A stretch of DNA of 64,000 bases, from assembly GCA_903970165.1 (NCBI GenBank), contig CAJCHZ010000056.1:81628-145627 (forward strand), given 5' to 3'. This document shows positions 53,762-61,860 of the stretch, piece after piece (the first letter of the stretch is position 1; the number at the start of each line of letters is the position of its first letter). The DNA is from Betaproteobacteria bacterium (GTDB lineage Bacteria; Acidobacteriota; Terriglobia; Acidiferrales; UBA7541). The notes beneath the pieces were generated by a model, which saw only the letters and a program-made list of their open reading frames with translations, made no database searches and was not told the origin of the DNA. The translations under genes were made by a program, and so were the position numbers.

Positions 53762-54996
53762 GGTTCCTGTGTCTGATCGGCGCAGCGCTGCTTTGTTTCA
53801 CGGCGGATGCGTACGCGCAATGGAAGACCCTCCAGCCTAAATCGCGGGCAGCGGCTAGCGACGCGCTAGGCCCCGCCGGAATCGACGCTGCCGATTACGT
53901 TTATGTTTCCGGGCAGGGCCCTCGCCGAGACGACGGAAGCACTCCGTCAGGTTTTGCAGATCAGGTTCGCCAGTCGCTCGAGAATATACGAACCGTTGTC
54001 GAAGCAGCGGGCCTGACGATGGAGCACGTCGTTTATTTGCAGGTCTATCTCGACGACATGAGCCACTACGACGCGTTGGACAAGGCCTTCGCCGAATACT
54101 TCCCGAAGCTGCCGCCTGCGCGGGGGGTCTTGGGCGTTGCACGGATCCCTGAGCCTTCCGTGCAAATCAATGCTGTCGCCGTTCGCGATCTCAAAGGAAA
54201 GCAAGCCGTGGAAGTGCCCCAGTTCCGGTCGAACAAAGCGTACTCCGCCGCGATGTTGACCCACGACAGATTATTTGTCTCTACGATGCTGGGCAGCGAC
54301 CCCTCAAGCGGCGAGGTGCCGACAAGTCCGGGCGCGCAGGTTGATTTCGCGCTCGACCGCTTGAAAACAGTTCTGGAAGCCGCGGGACTCACGCTTAGCA
54401 ATATGGTCTTCGTGAATCCCTACATGACTTCAGAAATACCGAGCCGCATCATGAATGAGCACTACGCCCGGCGCTTTGAGTTCGGAAATACTCCGGGACG
54501 CGCCACGATCGAAGTTTCGAGTCTCCCGGAAGGCGCGCACATTGCATACACCGGCGTGGCTGTCCGCGACTTGGCCCAGCGGCACGCGATACGGCCGAAG
54601 AACATGCCGCCAAGCCCGACCGCAAGCCCGTGTGTTTTTGCCGGTGACACTCTCTATTGTTCGGCGAAGAGCGGATTCATTCCGGGACCAAATGGCGGTG
54701 TGTTTGCCGCTTCGACGGCCGACCAGGTTCGCCAGACCATGCGCAATCTCCTCGACAACCTGGAAGAAGCGGGCATGAGATTTGATCAGGTGGTCTCAAC
54801 CACGATTTACTTGGACGATTTATCGGATTCGGCGGCGTTCGGGAAAGTGTACCGGAAATATTTCGGTGGAGTTTTGCCTGCGCAGACCACGCTTCAGCAG
54901 ATTAAACCGGGCGATCGCAAACCAGACGAAGACGGTCACTATCCGGACTTGGAGCAGGTATCCCTCATCGCCGTACGCAGCCCGGCGAAGAACTGA
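53758..54996 (+). CDS. Exported protein with three tandem RidA (YjgF) domains
   Basis: A 412-residue protein: signal peptide (cleavage near DAYAQW), then RidA-like domains at about 22-143, 158-271 and 290-408. RidA proteins hydrolyse reactive enamine/imine intermediates released by PLP enzymes. The catalytic Arg is kept in domain 1 (Arg122, PPARGVLGVARIP) and domain 2 (Arg248, TPGRATIEVSSLP), but replaced in domain 3 (Gln376, LPAQTTLQQIKP). Standard RidA proteins are about 130 residues and trimeric, so this chain may fold as a whole trimer with two active sites. It is translationally coupled to the SelA-like lyase, which suggests it processes that enzyme's product in the periplasm. Confidence 0.88.
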   Translation: MRFLCLIGAALLCFTADAYAQWKTLQPKSRAAASDALGPAGIDAADYVYVSGQGPRRDDGSTPSGFADQVRQSLENIRTVVEAAGLTMEHVVYLQVYLDDMSHYDALDKAFAEYFPKLPPARGVLGVARIPEPSVQINAVAVRDLKGKQAVEVPQFRSNKAYSAAMLTHDRLFVSTMLGSDPSSGEVPTSPGAQVDFALDRLKTVLEAAGLTLSNMVFVNPYMTSEIPSRIMNEHYARRFEFGNTPGRATIEVSSLPEGAHIAYTGVAVRDLAQRHAIRPKNMPPSPTASPCVFAGDTLYCSAKSGFIPGPNGGVFAASTADQVRQTMRNLLDNLEEAGMRFDQVVSTTIYLDDLSDSAAFGKVYRKYFGGVLPAQTTLQQIKPGDRKPDEDGHYPDLEQVSLIAVRSPAKN

Positions 54997-55070
54997 TTGC
55001 TGGAAAAATGTCGTTCGGGGTAGGTTTTTGCGCAACGCGCTGCTAGGGATGCCTGGGGATCGAGTTACCT

Positions 55071-55958
55071 ATGACTCGTGCTGATTATATTCGTGGCGCC
55101 TGCATCTTGCCTGGTCTGGGGCTCATGCTCCTCTGTGCCTTCGTCGCTACGCAGAGAGTTGCGTCGCAAGGACAGAACTGGCCGCCTTCCGCGAACGGCA
55201 GTGAACGCGCGAATACGTCGAACGTCGATGGCCAGCAAATCTTCGAATCACGGTGCGCGGGGTGTCACGGCTTGGATGGGCGCGGCGGCGAACGTGCTCC
55301 CGATATTGCCACAAGCGAAAAAACGCAGCGGCGCTCCGACGACGAGCTGTCACGGATCATCGCAAGCGGAGTACCGGGATCGGGAATGCCTGCCTTTGGG
55401 TCTCTCGGAAGCAGCCTCAAGAACGTCGTCGCCTATTTGCGCCAGCTTCAGGGCAAGGAGGATTCCGCGAAGTTCCCGGGGGACGTGAAGAGGGGACGGG
55501 AACTTTTCTACGGAAAGCCGCGATGCTCTCAATGTCACGGCATCGCCGGTTCTGGGGGCTTCATTGCCTCGGAGCTCGGTGGATTCGGCGCGAATCGTTC
55601 TGCGGATCAGATTCGTGAAGCTATCGTCAAACCTACCAGTGCAAACCGCCTGGGCGGCAAGATGATCGTGAAGACGCGCGATGGCAAGGAGTACGTCGGC
55701 GTCGTACGAAACGAAGACAATTTTTCGCTCCAACTGCAGACGCTGGACGGCGCTTTTCTGCTTCTTCAGAAGTCGGAACTGGCCAGTATTTTGCGTTCAC
55801 CAGACTCGCTGATGCCCGCTGACTACGCCGCAACTCTCAGTCACGACGAACTGAACGATCTGATCAGCTTTCTGATGTCTGCCGCCCGTGGAGCGAAAGG
55901 GCAAGCGGGCACGAACAAAAAGCCCGACGACGACGACGAAGAAGAAGAAGAAGAGTGA
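55071..55958 (+). CDS. Exported di-heme cytochrome c
   Basis: A 295-residue protein with a signal peptide (to RVASQG) and two c-type heme sites: C62-AGC-H66 and C152-SQC-H156. Possible Met ligands lie in PGSGMPAFG and in the region after the second heme. A beta-rich segment (GGKMIVKTRDGKEYVGVV) after the second heme is common in the sugar-dehydrogenase-linked cytochromes of Acidobacteria. The tail is a run of Asp and Glu encoded by a GAC/GAA microsatellite (about 55927-55956). It is the likely electron acceptor of the PQQ dehydrogenase encoded two genes on. Confidence 0.86.
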   Translation: MTRADYIRGACILPGLGLMLLCAFVATQRVASQGQNWPPSANGSERANTSNVDGQQIFESRCAGCHGLDGRGGERAPDIATSEKTQRRSDDELSRIIASGVPGSGMPAFGSLGSSLKNVVAYLRQLQGKEDSAKFPGDVKRGRELFYGKPRCSQCHGIAGSGGFIASELGGFGANRSADQIREAIVKPTSANRLGGKMIVKTRDGKEYVGVVRNEDNFSLQLQTLDGAFLLLQKSELASILRSPDSLMPADYAATLSHDELNDLISFLMSAARGAKGQAGTNKKPDDDDEEEEEE

Positions 55959-56068
55959 GGTTCATCGGCTCAAAGTCTTTATTCAATCGAATTAAGGCTT
56001 ATCCGCAACTAGTGCCGATCACAAAGAAGTGCTACAGTCCAGCCATTCCGAGCTGCCGGAGAATTCTG

Positions 56069-56854
56069 ATGATGCCACCAGTTGGTTCAGCACAATTTCG
56101 ACGAGTCATTCAGGCCGTCGTGTTGGGCAGTTTTGTCATCGCGGCCATCGCCCTTCGCATAGCGCCGCTTTTCGCTCGCACACATCAAGTGGATTCGCCG
56201 GCCACGGATGACGCTTCATTGCTCGACGGCTTCCGCCACGTGGAAGTCGCTTCGGTTTCCGACGCGCTCGAGCAAATCACTGGCCGCAAAATGTATATGT
56301 CCCATCGTATGCGGCCGATCTTCTCCACCAAATTTGCGGGCTTCGCTCTAACCGTGCTTCTCAAGAAAGAAACCAACCAGGATCCACACGCACTCGACGG
56401 GATGCTTGCAGCCATAGATCACGGTTCTTCCAATTCCGTTTACGTGATGGTCGTGGAGGACGGCGTGGACATCGCTGGAATGGGTGGATTGATGGGCACG
56501 GCCATGAACTCGCGAAATTTCTCGGGCGCGGTCATCGACGGCGGCGTGCGGGATGTCGCTTATTTGCAAAAAATCGGGTTCCCCGTTTACGCGCTCGGCA
56601 TCGTTCCATCCACATCTGTCTCGCACTACCGCTTTGCGGGCGCCAATATTCCGGTCGTGTGCGACGGCGTCACCGTGAACGCGGCCGACATCATCGTGGC
56701 CGACGCGGACGGTGTTGTCGTTGTGCCGCGGGGATCCGCAGTTGCCGTGCTCAAACTCGCCCAGCAGATGGATTTCAAGGAACACTCCATGTACGCGACC
56801 ATCGAAAAGCTGAAGTCCATTCAAGAAGCTGTGAAGCAGTTCGGCCGTCTCTAG
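56069..56854 (+). CDS. Membrane-anchored RraA-like protein (aldolase/decarboxylase superfamily)
   Basis: A protein of about 261 residues from ATG 56069 (GGAG 7 nt upstream). The frame also opens from a GTG overlapping the cytochrome stop at 55955. The N-terminus has one hydrophobic segment (VVLGSFVIAAIALRIAPLF), a signal anchor or signal peptide. The rest is an RraA/HMG-aldolase domain with the substrate and metal residues in VIDGGVRDVAYLQKIGFPVYA and the later DGVTVNAADIIVADADGVVVVP. The superfamily includes 4-hydroxy-2-oxoacid aldolases and oxaloacetate decarboxylases as well as the RNase E inhibitor. Export rules out RNase regulation, so cleavage of a 2-oxo acid is the favoured inference. 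Confidence 0.82.
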   Translation: MMPPVGSAQFRRVIQAVVLGSFVIAAIALRIAPLFARTHQVDSPATDDASLLDGFRHVEVASVSDALEQITGRKMYMSHRMRPIFSTKFAGFALTVLLKKETNQDPHALDGMLAAIDHGSSNSVYVMVVEDGVDIAGMGGLMGTAMNSRNFSGAVIDGGVRDVAYLQKIGFPVYALGIVPSTSVSHYRFAGANIPVVCDGVTVNAADIIVADADGVVVVPRGSAVAVLKLAQQMDFKEHSMYATIEKLKSIQEAVKQFGRL

Positions 56855-56867
56855 GAGCGCTTGACGA

Positions 56868-58541
56868 GTGACTCGCGTACCCACTATCGCTACTGTGACT
56901 TTGCTCCGCGCAGTCACGAAATCCATCGCGCTCGTCGCCATGGTTCTATGCATCTCCGAGCTCTCTCTCGGACAAGAGAAATCCGTCACCGCCATTTCCA
57001 CTTCCATCGACGTCCGGCCCGAAGATCTGCTCGCCCAGCCTCCCGCAGCAAACTGGGTTTCCTACAATGGTGACTACACCGGCCGCCGCTTTAGCAATCT
57101 CGCCGAAATCACGCCCGCGAACGTCGGCAACCTCCGCGCTCAATGGATATTTCATATCCGCGACTCAACCGGACTCGAAGTGACGCCCGTAGCCGTCGAC
57201 GGCATTCTGTTCGTCACCTCCGCCAACGACGCCTTCGCGCTCGACGCCCGCACTGGCAGGGCTATTTGGCACTACTCGCGACCCGTCACCGAAGGCCTCA
57301 TCGACGACGCTTCCCAACACCACAATCGCGGCGTCGCTGTCTGGCACTCCAAAGTTTTTCTCGAAACCGACAACGCGCATCTTGTGTGTCTCGACGCTCG
57401 CTCCGGCCACCTTCTCTGGGACGTGGCCTACGCCGAAGGTAACAAAAACTACGGCGCCACCAGCGCTCCGCTCCTCGTCAAAGACAAAGTCATCGTTGGC
57501 ACCTCCGGAGGAGACGACGGCGTTCGTGGTTTCGTCGCTGCCTTCGACGCCGAAACCGGCAAGCAAGCCTGGCGTTTGTGGACCATTCCCGGCCCCGGCG
57601 AATTCGGCTCAGAGAGTTGGCCTGGCGACCTTTATCTTCGCGGCGGCGCCACCACCTGGATGCCCGGCACCTACGATCCCGATCTCAACACTATTTATTG
57701 GGGCACCAGCAACGCCGCCCCCGATTTCGATGGCGCACCGCGCCCGGGGGACGATCTCTACACCGCTTGTGTTCTCGCGATCGATCCCGATACCGGCAAG
57801 ATGAAATGGTATTTTCAGTTCACGCCCCACGATCTCTACGACTATGACGCCACCGAAACTCCCGTGCTCATCGATGCCGCCTATCAGGGCCAGCCTCGCA
57901 AATTGCTGGTCCAGGCGAATCGCAATGGATTTTTTTACGTCCTCGATCGCACCAATGGAAAGTTTCTTTCTGCCGTCCCTTTTGTAAAGAATCTGAATTG
58001 GGCGAAGGGCATCGACGCGCATGGTCGTCCCATTCGTACCGGCCTGGAGCCATCCGACAAAGGCACGGAAATTTGCCCCAGCATGATTGGCGCAACCAAC
58101 TGGTTTTCCCCTTCCTATAATCCGGCCACCCATCTTTTCTACTTCCTCGCGCTCGAAGAGTGCGGCATCTTTTATCGCAAACCGGAAAAATTCACCGAAG
58201 GCCACGCGTACTATGCGACCGGTGTCAAACGCGTGCCCGGCGGCAAACGTGAAAAAATTCTGCTCGCCTACAACCTTGATACCGGTGAATTCGAATGGCG
58301 GTATCCCCAAGTAGGCGACGGAGGTTCTGCGGGAGGTACCATGACGACCGCGGGCGGCCTGGTTTTTTTCGGAGACGACTCCGATTCGTTCGAAGCCGTG
58401 GAAGCAAAAACCGGCAAGCCGCTCTGGCACTTCACGACTGGCCAGAGGTTTCATGCTTCTCCGATGAGCTACGCGGTCCTCGAAAAGCAATACGTTGCGA
58501 TTGCGTCGGGAAACGATATTTTCAGTTTTGCATTGCCGTGA
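56868..58541 (+). CDS. Exported PQQ-dependent dehydrogenase (eight-bladed propeller, alcohol/sugar type)
   Basis: A 557-residue quinoprotein starting at a GTG 13 bp after the RraA-like gene, with a signal peptide (to LSLGQEK). Propeller-blade tryptophan repeats are seen throughout (ALDARTGRAIWHY, LDARSGHLLWDV, AIDPDTGKMKWYF, AYNLDTGEFEWRY). Catalytic-site features include GDDGVRGFVAAFDAETG and the base-type Asp in HDLYDYDATETP. It lacks the vicinal Cys pair of methanol dehydrogenase and has no C-terminal heme, so it needs the separate cytochrome c encoded at 55.1 kb. Substrate could be a sugar, amino-sugar or alcohol. Confidence 0.9.
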   Translation: MTRVPTIATVTLLRAVTKSIALVAMVLCISELSLGQEKSVTAISTSIDVRPEDLLAQPPAANWVSYNGDYTGRRFSNLAEITPANVGNLRAQWIFHIRDSTGLEVTPVAVDGILFVTSANDAFALDARTGRAIWHYSRPVTEGLIDDASQHHNRGVAVWHSKVFLETDNAHLVCLDARSGHLLWDVAYAEGNKNYGATSAPLLVKDKVIVGTSGGDDGVRGFVAAFDAETGKQAWRLWTIPGPGEFGSESWPGDLYLRGGATTWMPGTYDPDLNTIYWGTSNAAPDFDGAPRPGDDLYTACVLAIDPDTGKMKWYFQFTPHDLYDYDATETPVLIDAAYQGQPRKLLVQANRNGFFYVLDRTNGKFLSAVPFVKNLNWAKGIDAHGRPIRTGLEPSDKGTEICPSMIGATNWFSPSYNPATHLFYFLALEECGIFYRKPEKFTEGHAYYATGVKRVPGGKREKILLAYNLDTGEFEWRYPQVGDGGSAGGTMTTAGGLVFFGDDSDSFEAVEAKTGKPLWHFTTGQRFHASPMSYAVLEKQYVAIASGNDIFSFALP

Positions 58542-58589
58542 ACCACGATTTCGGAACCAAATCATAAAATCATAAGGAGGAAAAGCAAA

Positions 58590-59090
58590 ATGTTTTCCAA
58601 TCTCTTTACTCGCAGGGTTTTCGGAAGCCGAATTGCCGCCTTGCTTCCTGGCATCGGTCTAGCCGCGGCGCCGCTACCGTTGCCTGCCGAGGCCCAGGCA
58701 CCCAGCGGGGTTAAGAAGCTTGATATTGATGGCAAGCCCGCGGGCACAGGCTTCATAACTCCGCTCATCGTCCACAACGGCGTCATTTATATCGCTGGAA
58801 TCGGCGCGCATTCCCACAACAAAGCCGAATTCCCGAAGGACATCACCAACCATACGAAAAGCGTTATGGAAGGCGTCAAGACAGCCGTTGAAACCGGCGG
58901 AGGCACGATGGACTCGATTCTCCAACTCACCGTGTACCTTGGGAGCATAAACGATTACGACGGCATGAACGCCGTATTCAAGACATACTTCCCTAATGGC
59001 GGCCCGGCGCGCACCACCGTCGCGGTTGCGAGTCTCCCTGGCGACTCACTGGTCGAAATCAACTGCACTGCCGCCGTCGTTCGTAAATAG
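58590..59090 (+). CDS. Exported single-domain RidA (YjgF) protein
   Basis: A 166-residue RidA-family protein with a strong AAGGAGG site. The N-terminus has a Tat-like FTRRVFGSR followed by a hydrophobic run to AEAQAPSG, so it is predicted to be exported. The RidA domain (about 42-164) keeps the catalytic Arg141 in GPARTTVAVASLPG and the VYLGSINDYDGMNAVF helix region. It lies 26 bp before the second SelA-like lyase gene, mirroring the lyase-RidA pair at 52.5-55.0 kb in reverse order. Its likely task is hydrolysing enamine/imine products of that lyase outside the cytoplasm. Confidence 0.87.
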   Translation: MFSNLFTRRVFGSRIAALLPGIGLAAAPLPLPAEAQAPSGVKKLDIDGKPAGTGFITPLIVHNGVIYIAGIGAHSHNKAEFPKDITNHTKSVMEGVKTAVETGGGTMDSILQLTVYLGSINDYDGMNAVFKTYFPNGGPARTTVAVASLPGDSLVEINCTAAVVRK

Positions 59091-59116
59091 CGATTTACGG
59101 AGAGGAGAAAAATCCG

Positions 59117-60391
59117 ATGCCACTGAATCTGAAGTCCACTCGCCGCACCTTTATGAGCAGCCTCGGCGTCATGACCGGAGCCGTAGCCGGTGCCATGTCG
59201 AGCGCTAGAGGTCTTTTTGCAAGCGCAGCAGTACCAGCCTCTGGCGCCGTCGCGGCGAAAATTTCCGGCTTCGGCGCCTCAGGCAACGTCTACGAGGAAC
59301 TCGGCGTGACCACCGTGATCAACGGCCAGGGAACCATGACGGTTCTGGGCGGCTCTCTGGCGCGCCCCGAGGTCGAAGCTGTCATGGCTCTCGCCGGTCA
59401 GCACTTCTGCAGCATTCCCGACCTGGAAGTCGCCGCAGGAAAACACATTGCCGAAATGCTCAAACTTCCGGAGGGTTACACCGCGTTAGTCACTTCCGGT
59501 GCCGCGGCGGCCATGCAGTCCGGCCTCGCCGGTATTCTCACTGGAGACAATCCCAAATTTATCGAGCAGCTTCCCGATCTCACCGGGATGAAATCCGAAG
59601 TCATCATCCAGAAATCCCATCGCAACCCGTTCGATCATCAGCTCCGCGCCACCGGCGTTACGCTCGTCGTCGTCGAAACCACGGACGAACTTCGCAAAGC
59701 CGTCAATCCGAAAACTGCGATGCTGCATTTCTCGAACTTCGCCAATGCGTCGGGCCAAATCAAAGTCGATGAATGGGCGAAGCTCGGCAAGGAATTGAAC
59801 ATCCCGACGTTCATCGACGCCGCCGCCGACACACCTCCGGTCTCGCATCTCTGGGACTACGCCAACATGGGCTACGACCTCTCCGCCTTCAGCGGTGGAA
59901 AAGCCATTCGCGGCCCGCAGTGCGCCGGGCTCTTGATCGGCCGCAAAGATCTCGTCGCCAACGCGCTGCTAAACAACAGCCCTCACGAAGATACGCTGGG
60001 CCGCTGTGCCAAGGTCGGCAAAGAAGAAATCATCGGCATGGTGAAAGCCCTCGAGCTATATTTGAACGAAGATCACGATGCGCTCAACAAGGAATGGCAG
60101 CGGCGTCTCGAATCCATATCGGCCCAACTCACGCACATCCCGGGCGTCACCACAACTTATTCGGTGCCGGACGTAGCCAATCACGTTCCGCATATGAGTA
60201 TCAAATGGGATCCGAGCCACATTTCTCTCGATCCTCGAGACGCGTCCAAGACGCTCCGCGCCGGCAAGCCTTCGATTGTCCTGGAGAGTAGCCCCAACGG
60301 CCTCGGTATGAATTCTTTTATGCTGAAACCCGGCGAAGAAAAAATTATCGCCGAACATCTAGTTCAACTCTTCCGCGCCCATTCGGCCTAA
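59117..60391 (+). CDS. Tat-exported SelA-like PLP lyase, copy 2
   Basis: A 424-residue paralogue of the gene at 52.5 kb. Tat signal STRRTFMSSLG at the N-terminus; GGAGAGGA upstream. The core has VINGQGTMTVLGGS, VTSGAAAAMQSG for cofactor phosphate, Asp234 in FIDAAADTPP and the Schiff-base lysine in FSGGKAIRGPQCAG (Lys262). The two copies share motifs but differ clearly elsewhere, so they probably act on different substrates or different steps. D-glucosaminate-type ammonia lyases are the nearest known function. The SelA name refers to fold only. It is paired with the preceding RidA gene. Confidence 0.87.
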   Translation: MPLNLKSTRRTFMSSLGVMTGAVAGAMSSARGLFASAAVPASGAVAAKISGFGASGNVYEELGVTTVINGQGTMTVLGGSLARPEVEAVMALAGQHFCSIPDLEVAAGKHIAEMLKLPEGYTALVTSGAAAAMQSGLAGILTGDNPKFIEQLPDLTGMKSEVIIQKSHRNPFDHQLRATGVTLVVVETTDELRKAVNPKTAMLHFSNFANASGQIKVDEWAKLGKELNIPTFIDAAADTPPVSHLWDYANMGYDLSAFSGGKAIRGPQCAGLLIGRKDLVANALLNNSPHEDTLGRCAKVGKEEIIGMVKALELYLNEDHDALNKEWQRRLESISAQLTHIPGVTTTYSVPDVANHVPHMSIKWDPSHISLDPRDASKTLRAGKPSIVLESSPNGLGMNSFMLKPGEEKIIAEHLVQLFRAHSA

Positions 60392-60407
60392 GCATTTGTC
60401 CCATGCA

Positions 60408-60430
60408 GGGGCGCAGCATTGCTGCGCCCC
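60408..60430. repeat. Perfect GC-rich hairpin between lyase and transporter genes
   Basis: GGGGCGCAGC at 60408-60417 and its exact complement at 60421-60430 are separated by ATT. No T-tract follows, so it is a poor intrinsic terminator. It may be an interspersed palindromic element or an mRNA-stabilising hairpin. Confidence 0.6.
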
Positions 60431-60461
60431 ACTCGGCAAGTCCGACCCCAAATCCGATCCA

Positions 60462-61805
60462 ATGACCGTTCACTTACCGCAAAATCCAACTCGCATCCGC
60501 TGGCTCCTCATTGGATGGCTCTTCGTTTTAAGCGCTGTCGCTTTCCTTGATCGCGTCAACCTGTCTATCGCCGGAACCCGCCTCGCTGCCGACTATCATC
60601 TCAGCGATGTCCAGTTCGGTCTGCTCTCCACTGTTTTCCTCCTCGGATATGCGCTCTTCCAAACTCCGGCAGGCTGGTTAGCCGACCGCCTGGGGCCGCG
60701 TCGCGTCCTGGCAGGCGGAGTCATGTGGTGGGGCGTTTTCACCGCGTTCACCGCCGCCGTGCCCACAGGCCTGCGAAATCCGCTTCTGCTTCTTTTGCTC
60801 GCTCGCTTTCTTCTCGGCCTCGGTGAAGCGGTGATGTATCCTTGCTCGAATCAATTCGTCGCCCGCTGGATCCCCACGCAAGAACGCGGCCTTGCCAATG
60901 GACTGATTTTCGCCGGTGTCGGAGTAGGCTCCGCCGCTTCCCCCTCGTTGATCACCTACATCATGATTCATCACGGATGGCGCACGTCCTTTTGGGTTTG
61001 CGCACTTCTCGGTCTGGTCGCCGGACTGATCTGGTTCCTCGCCTCGCGTGACTCGCCCGAACAGCATCCCCTGGTGTCCGCGTCAGAATTGACAGCGATC
61101 CACAGCGGTCTCGTAATCGCAAAACAAGTTCCCGGCAACACGACACGGCCTTCAGCACAGAAACGCATCTCCACGCAGGTACCGTGGAGCCATATTCTGA
61201 AACACCGTGAGGTCTGGTTAATCACTCTCAGCTATTTCGGTTATGGTTACGTCGCTTGGATTTTCTTCGCGTGGTTCTTTATCTATCTCGCGCGCGTCCG
61301 CGGCATGAACCTGAAGTCCAGCGCCTTCTACGCCACACTTCCCTTTCTAGCTATGGCCGTAGGCTGCGCGGCAGGCGGCGTGGTCGCCGACTTCCTGACC
61401 AAGCGCGTAGGCCGCAGAGCGGGCAGGTGTGGCGTCGCGGCTGTCGGCCTCGGCCTAACTGGCCTCTTTCTCGCCTCCGGATCCATCGTTGATAATGCGC
61501 CCTTGGCAAGTGTCATCCTCGCTGGCGGAGCTGGAGCCTTATATCTCTCTCAGAGTTCCTTTTGGGCCATCAGCGCCGACATCGGTGGCCCCTTCTCTGG
61601 CTCCGTGTCTGGCTTCATGAATATGGGTGCGCAGGTTGGCGGCGCCGTCACTGCATCTCTGACTCCGTTCATCGCCGCACACTTCGGCTGGACGACTTCG
61701 TTTCTGGTCGCCGCCGCTCTGGCCTTCCTCGGTTCGGCTGCTTGGTTCTTCGTCGATCCCGATCGTCCCCTCGTTCCTGAAACTGCAGACGGACTTGTGG
61801 GATAG
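60462..61805 (+). CDS. MFS transporter, anion:cation symporter-like
   Basis: A 447-residue inner-membrane carrier with twelve membrane segments. The N-terminal FLDRVNLSIAGTRLA and the loop GWLADRLGPRRVL are signatures of the ACS family, whose members import hexuronates, glucarate, sugar acids and other organic anions with protons. A central cytosolic loop (about 225-250) divides the halves. The start at ATG 60462 is chosen because the frame upstream runs through the 60408 hairpin. As the only solute carrier in the run of exported enzymes, it probably takes up their acidic end product. Confidence 0.9.
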   Translation: MTVHLPQNPTRIRWLLIGWLFVLSAVAFLDRVNLSIAGTRLAADYHLSDVQFGLLSTVFLLGYALFQTPAGWLADRLGPRRVLAGGVMWWGVFTAFTAAVPTGLRNPLLLLLLARFLLGLGEAVMYPCSNQFVARWIPTQERGLANGLIFAGVGVGSAASPSLITYIMIHHGWRTSFWVCALLGLVAGLIWFLASRDSPEQHPLVSASELTAIHSGLVIAKQVPGNTTRPSAQKRISTQVPWSHILKHREVWLITLSYFGYGYVAWIFFAWFFIYLARVRGMNLKSSAFYATLPFLAMAVGCAAGGVVADFLTKRVGRRAGRCGVAAVGLGLTGLFLASGSIVDNAPLASVILAGGAGALYLSQSSFWAISADIGGPFSGSVSGFMNMGAQVGGAVTASLTPFIAAHFGWTTSFLVAAALAFLGSAAWFFVDPDRPLVPETADGLVG

Positions 61806-61860
61806 AATGCAGATTCCAATTTCATGCTAGCTCACTTCCATTTCGTGCAAGGAGACGTTT

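Noticed and set aside
52463..60391. The two SelA-like genes as the selenocysteine synthase needed for fdhA
   Set aside because: Both carry Tat signals and belong to the D-glucosaminate-lyase-like branch; a selenocysteine synthase must act on cytosolic tRNA.
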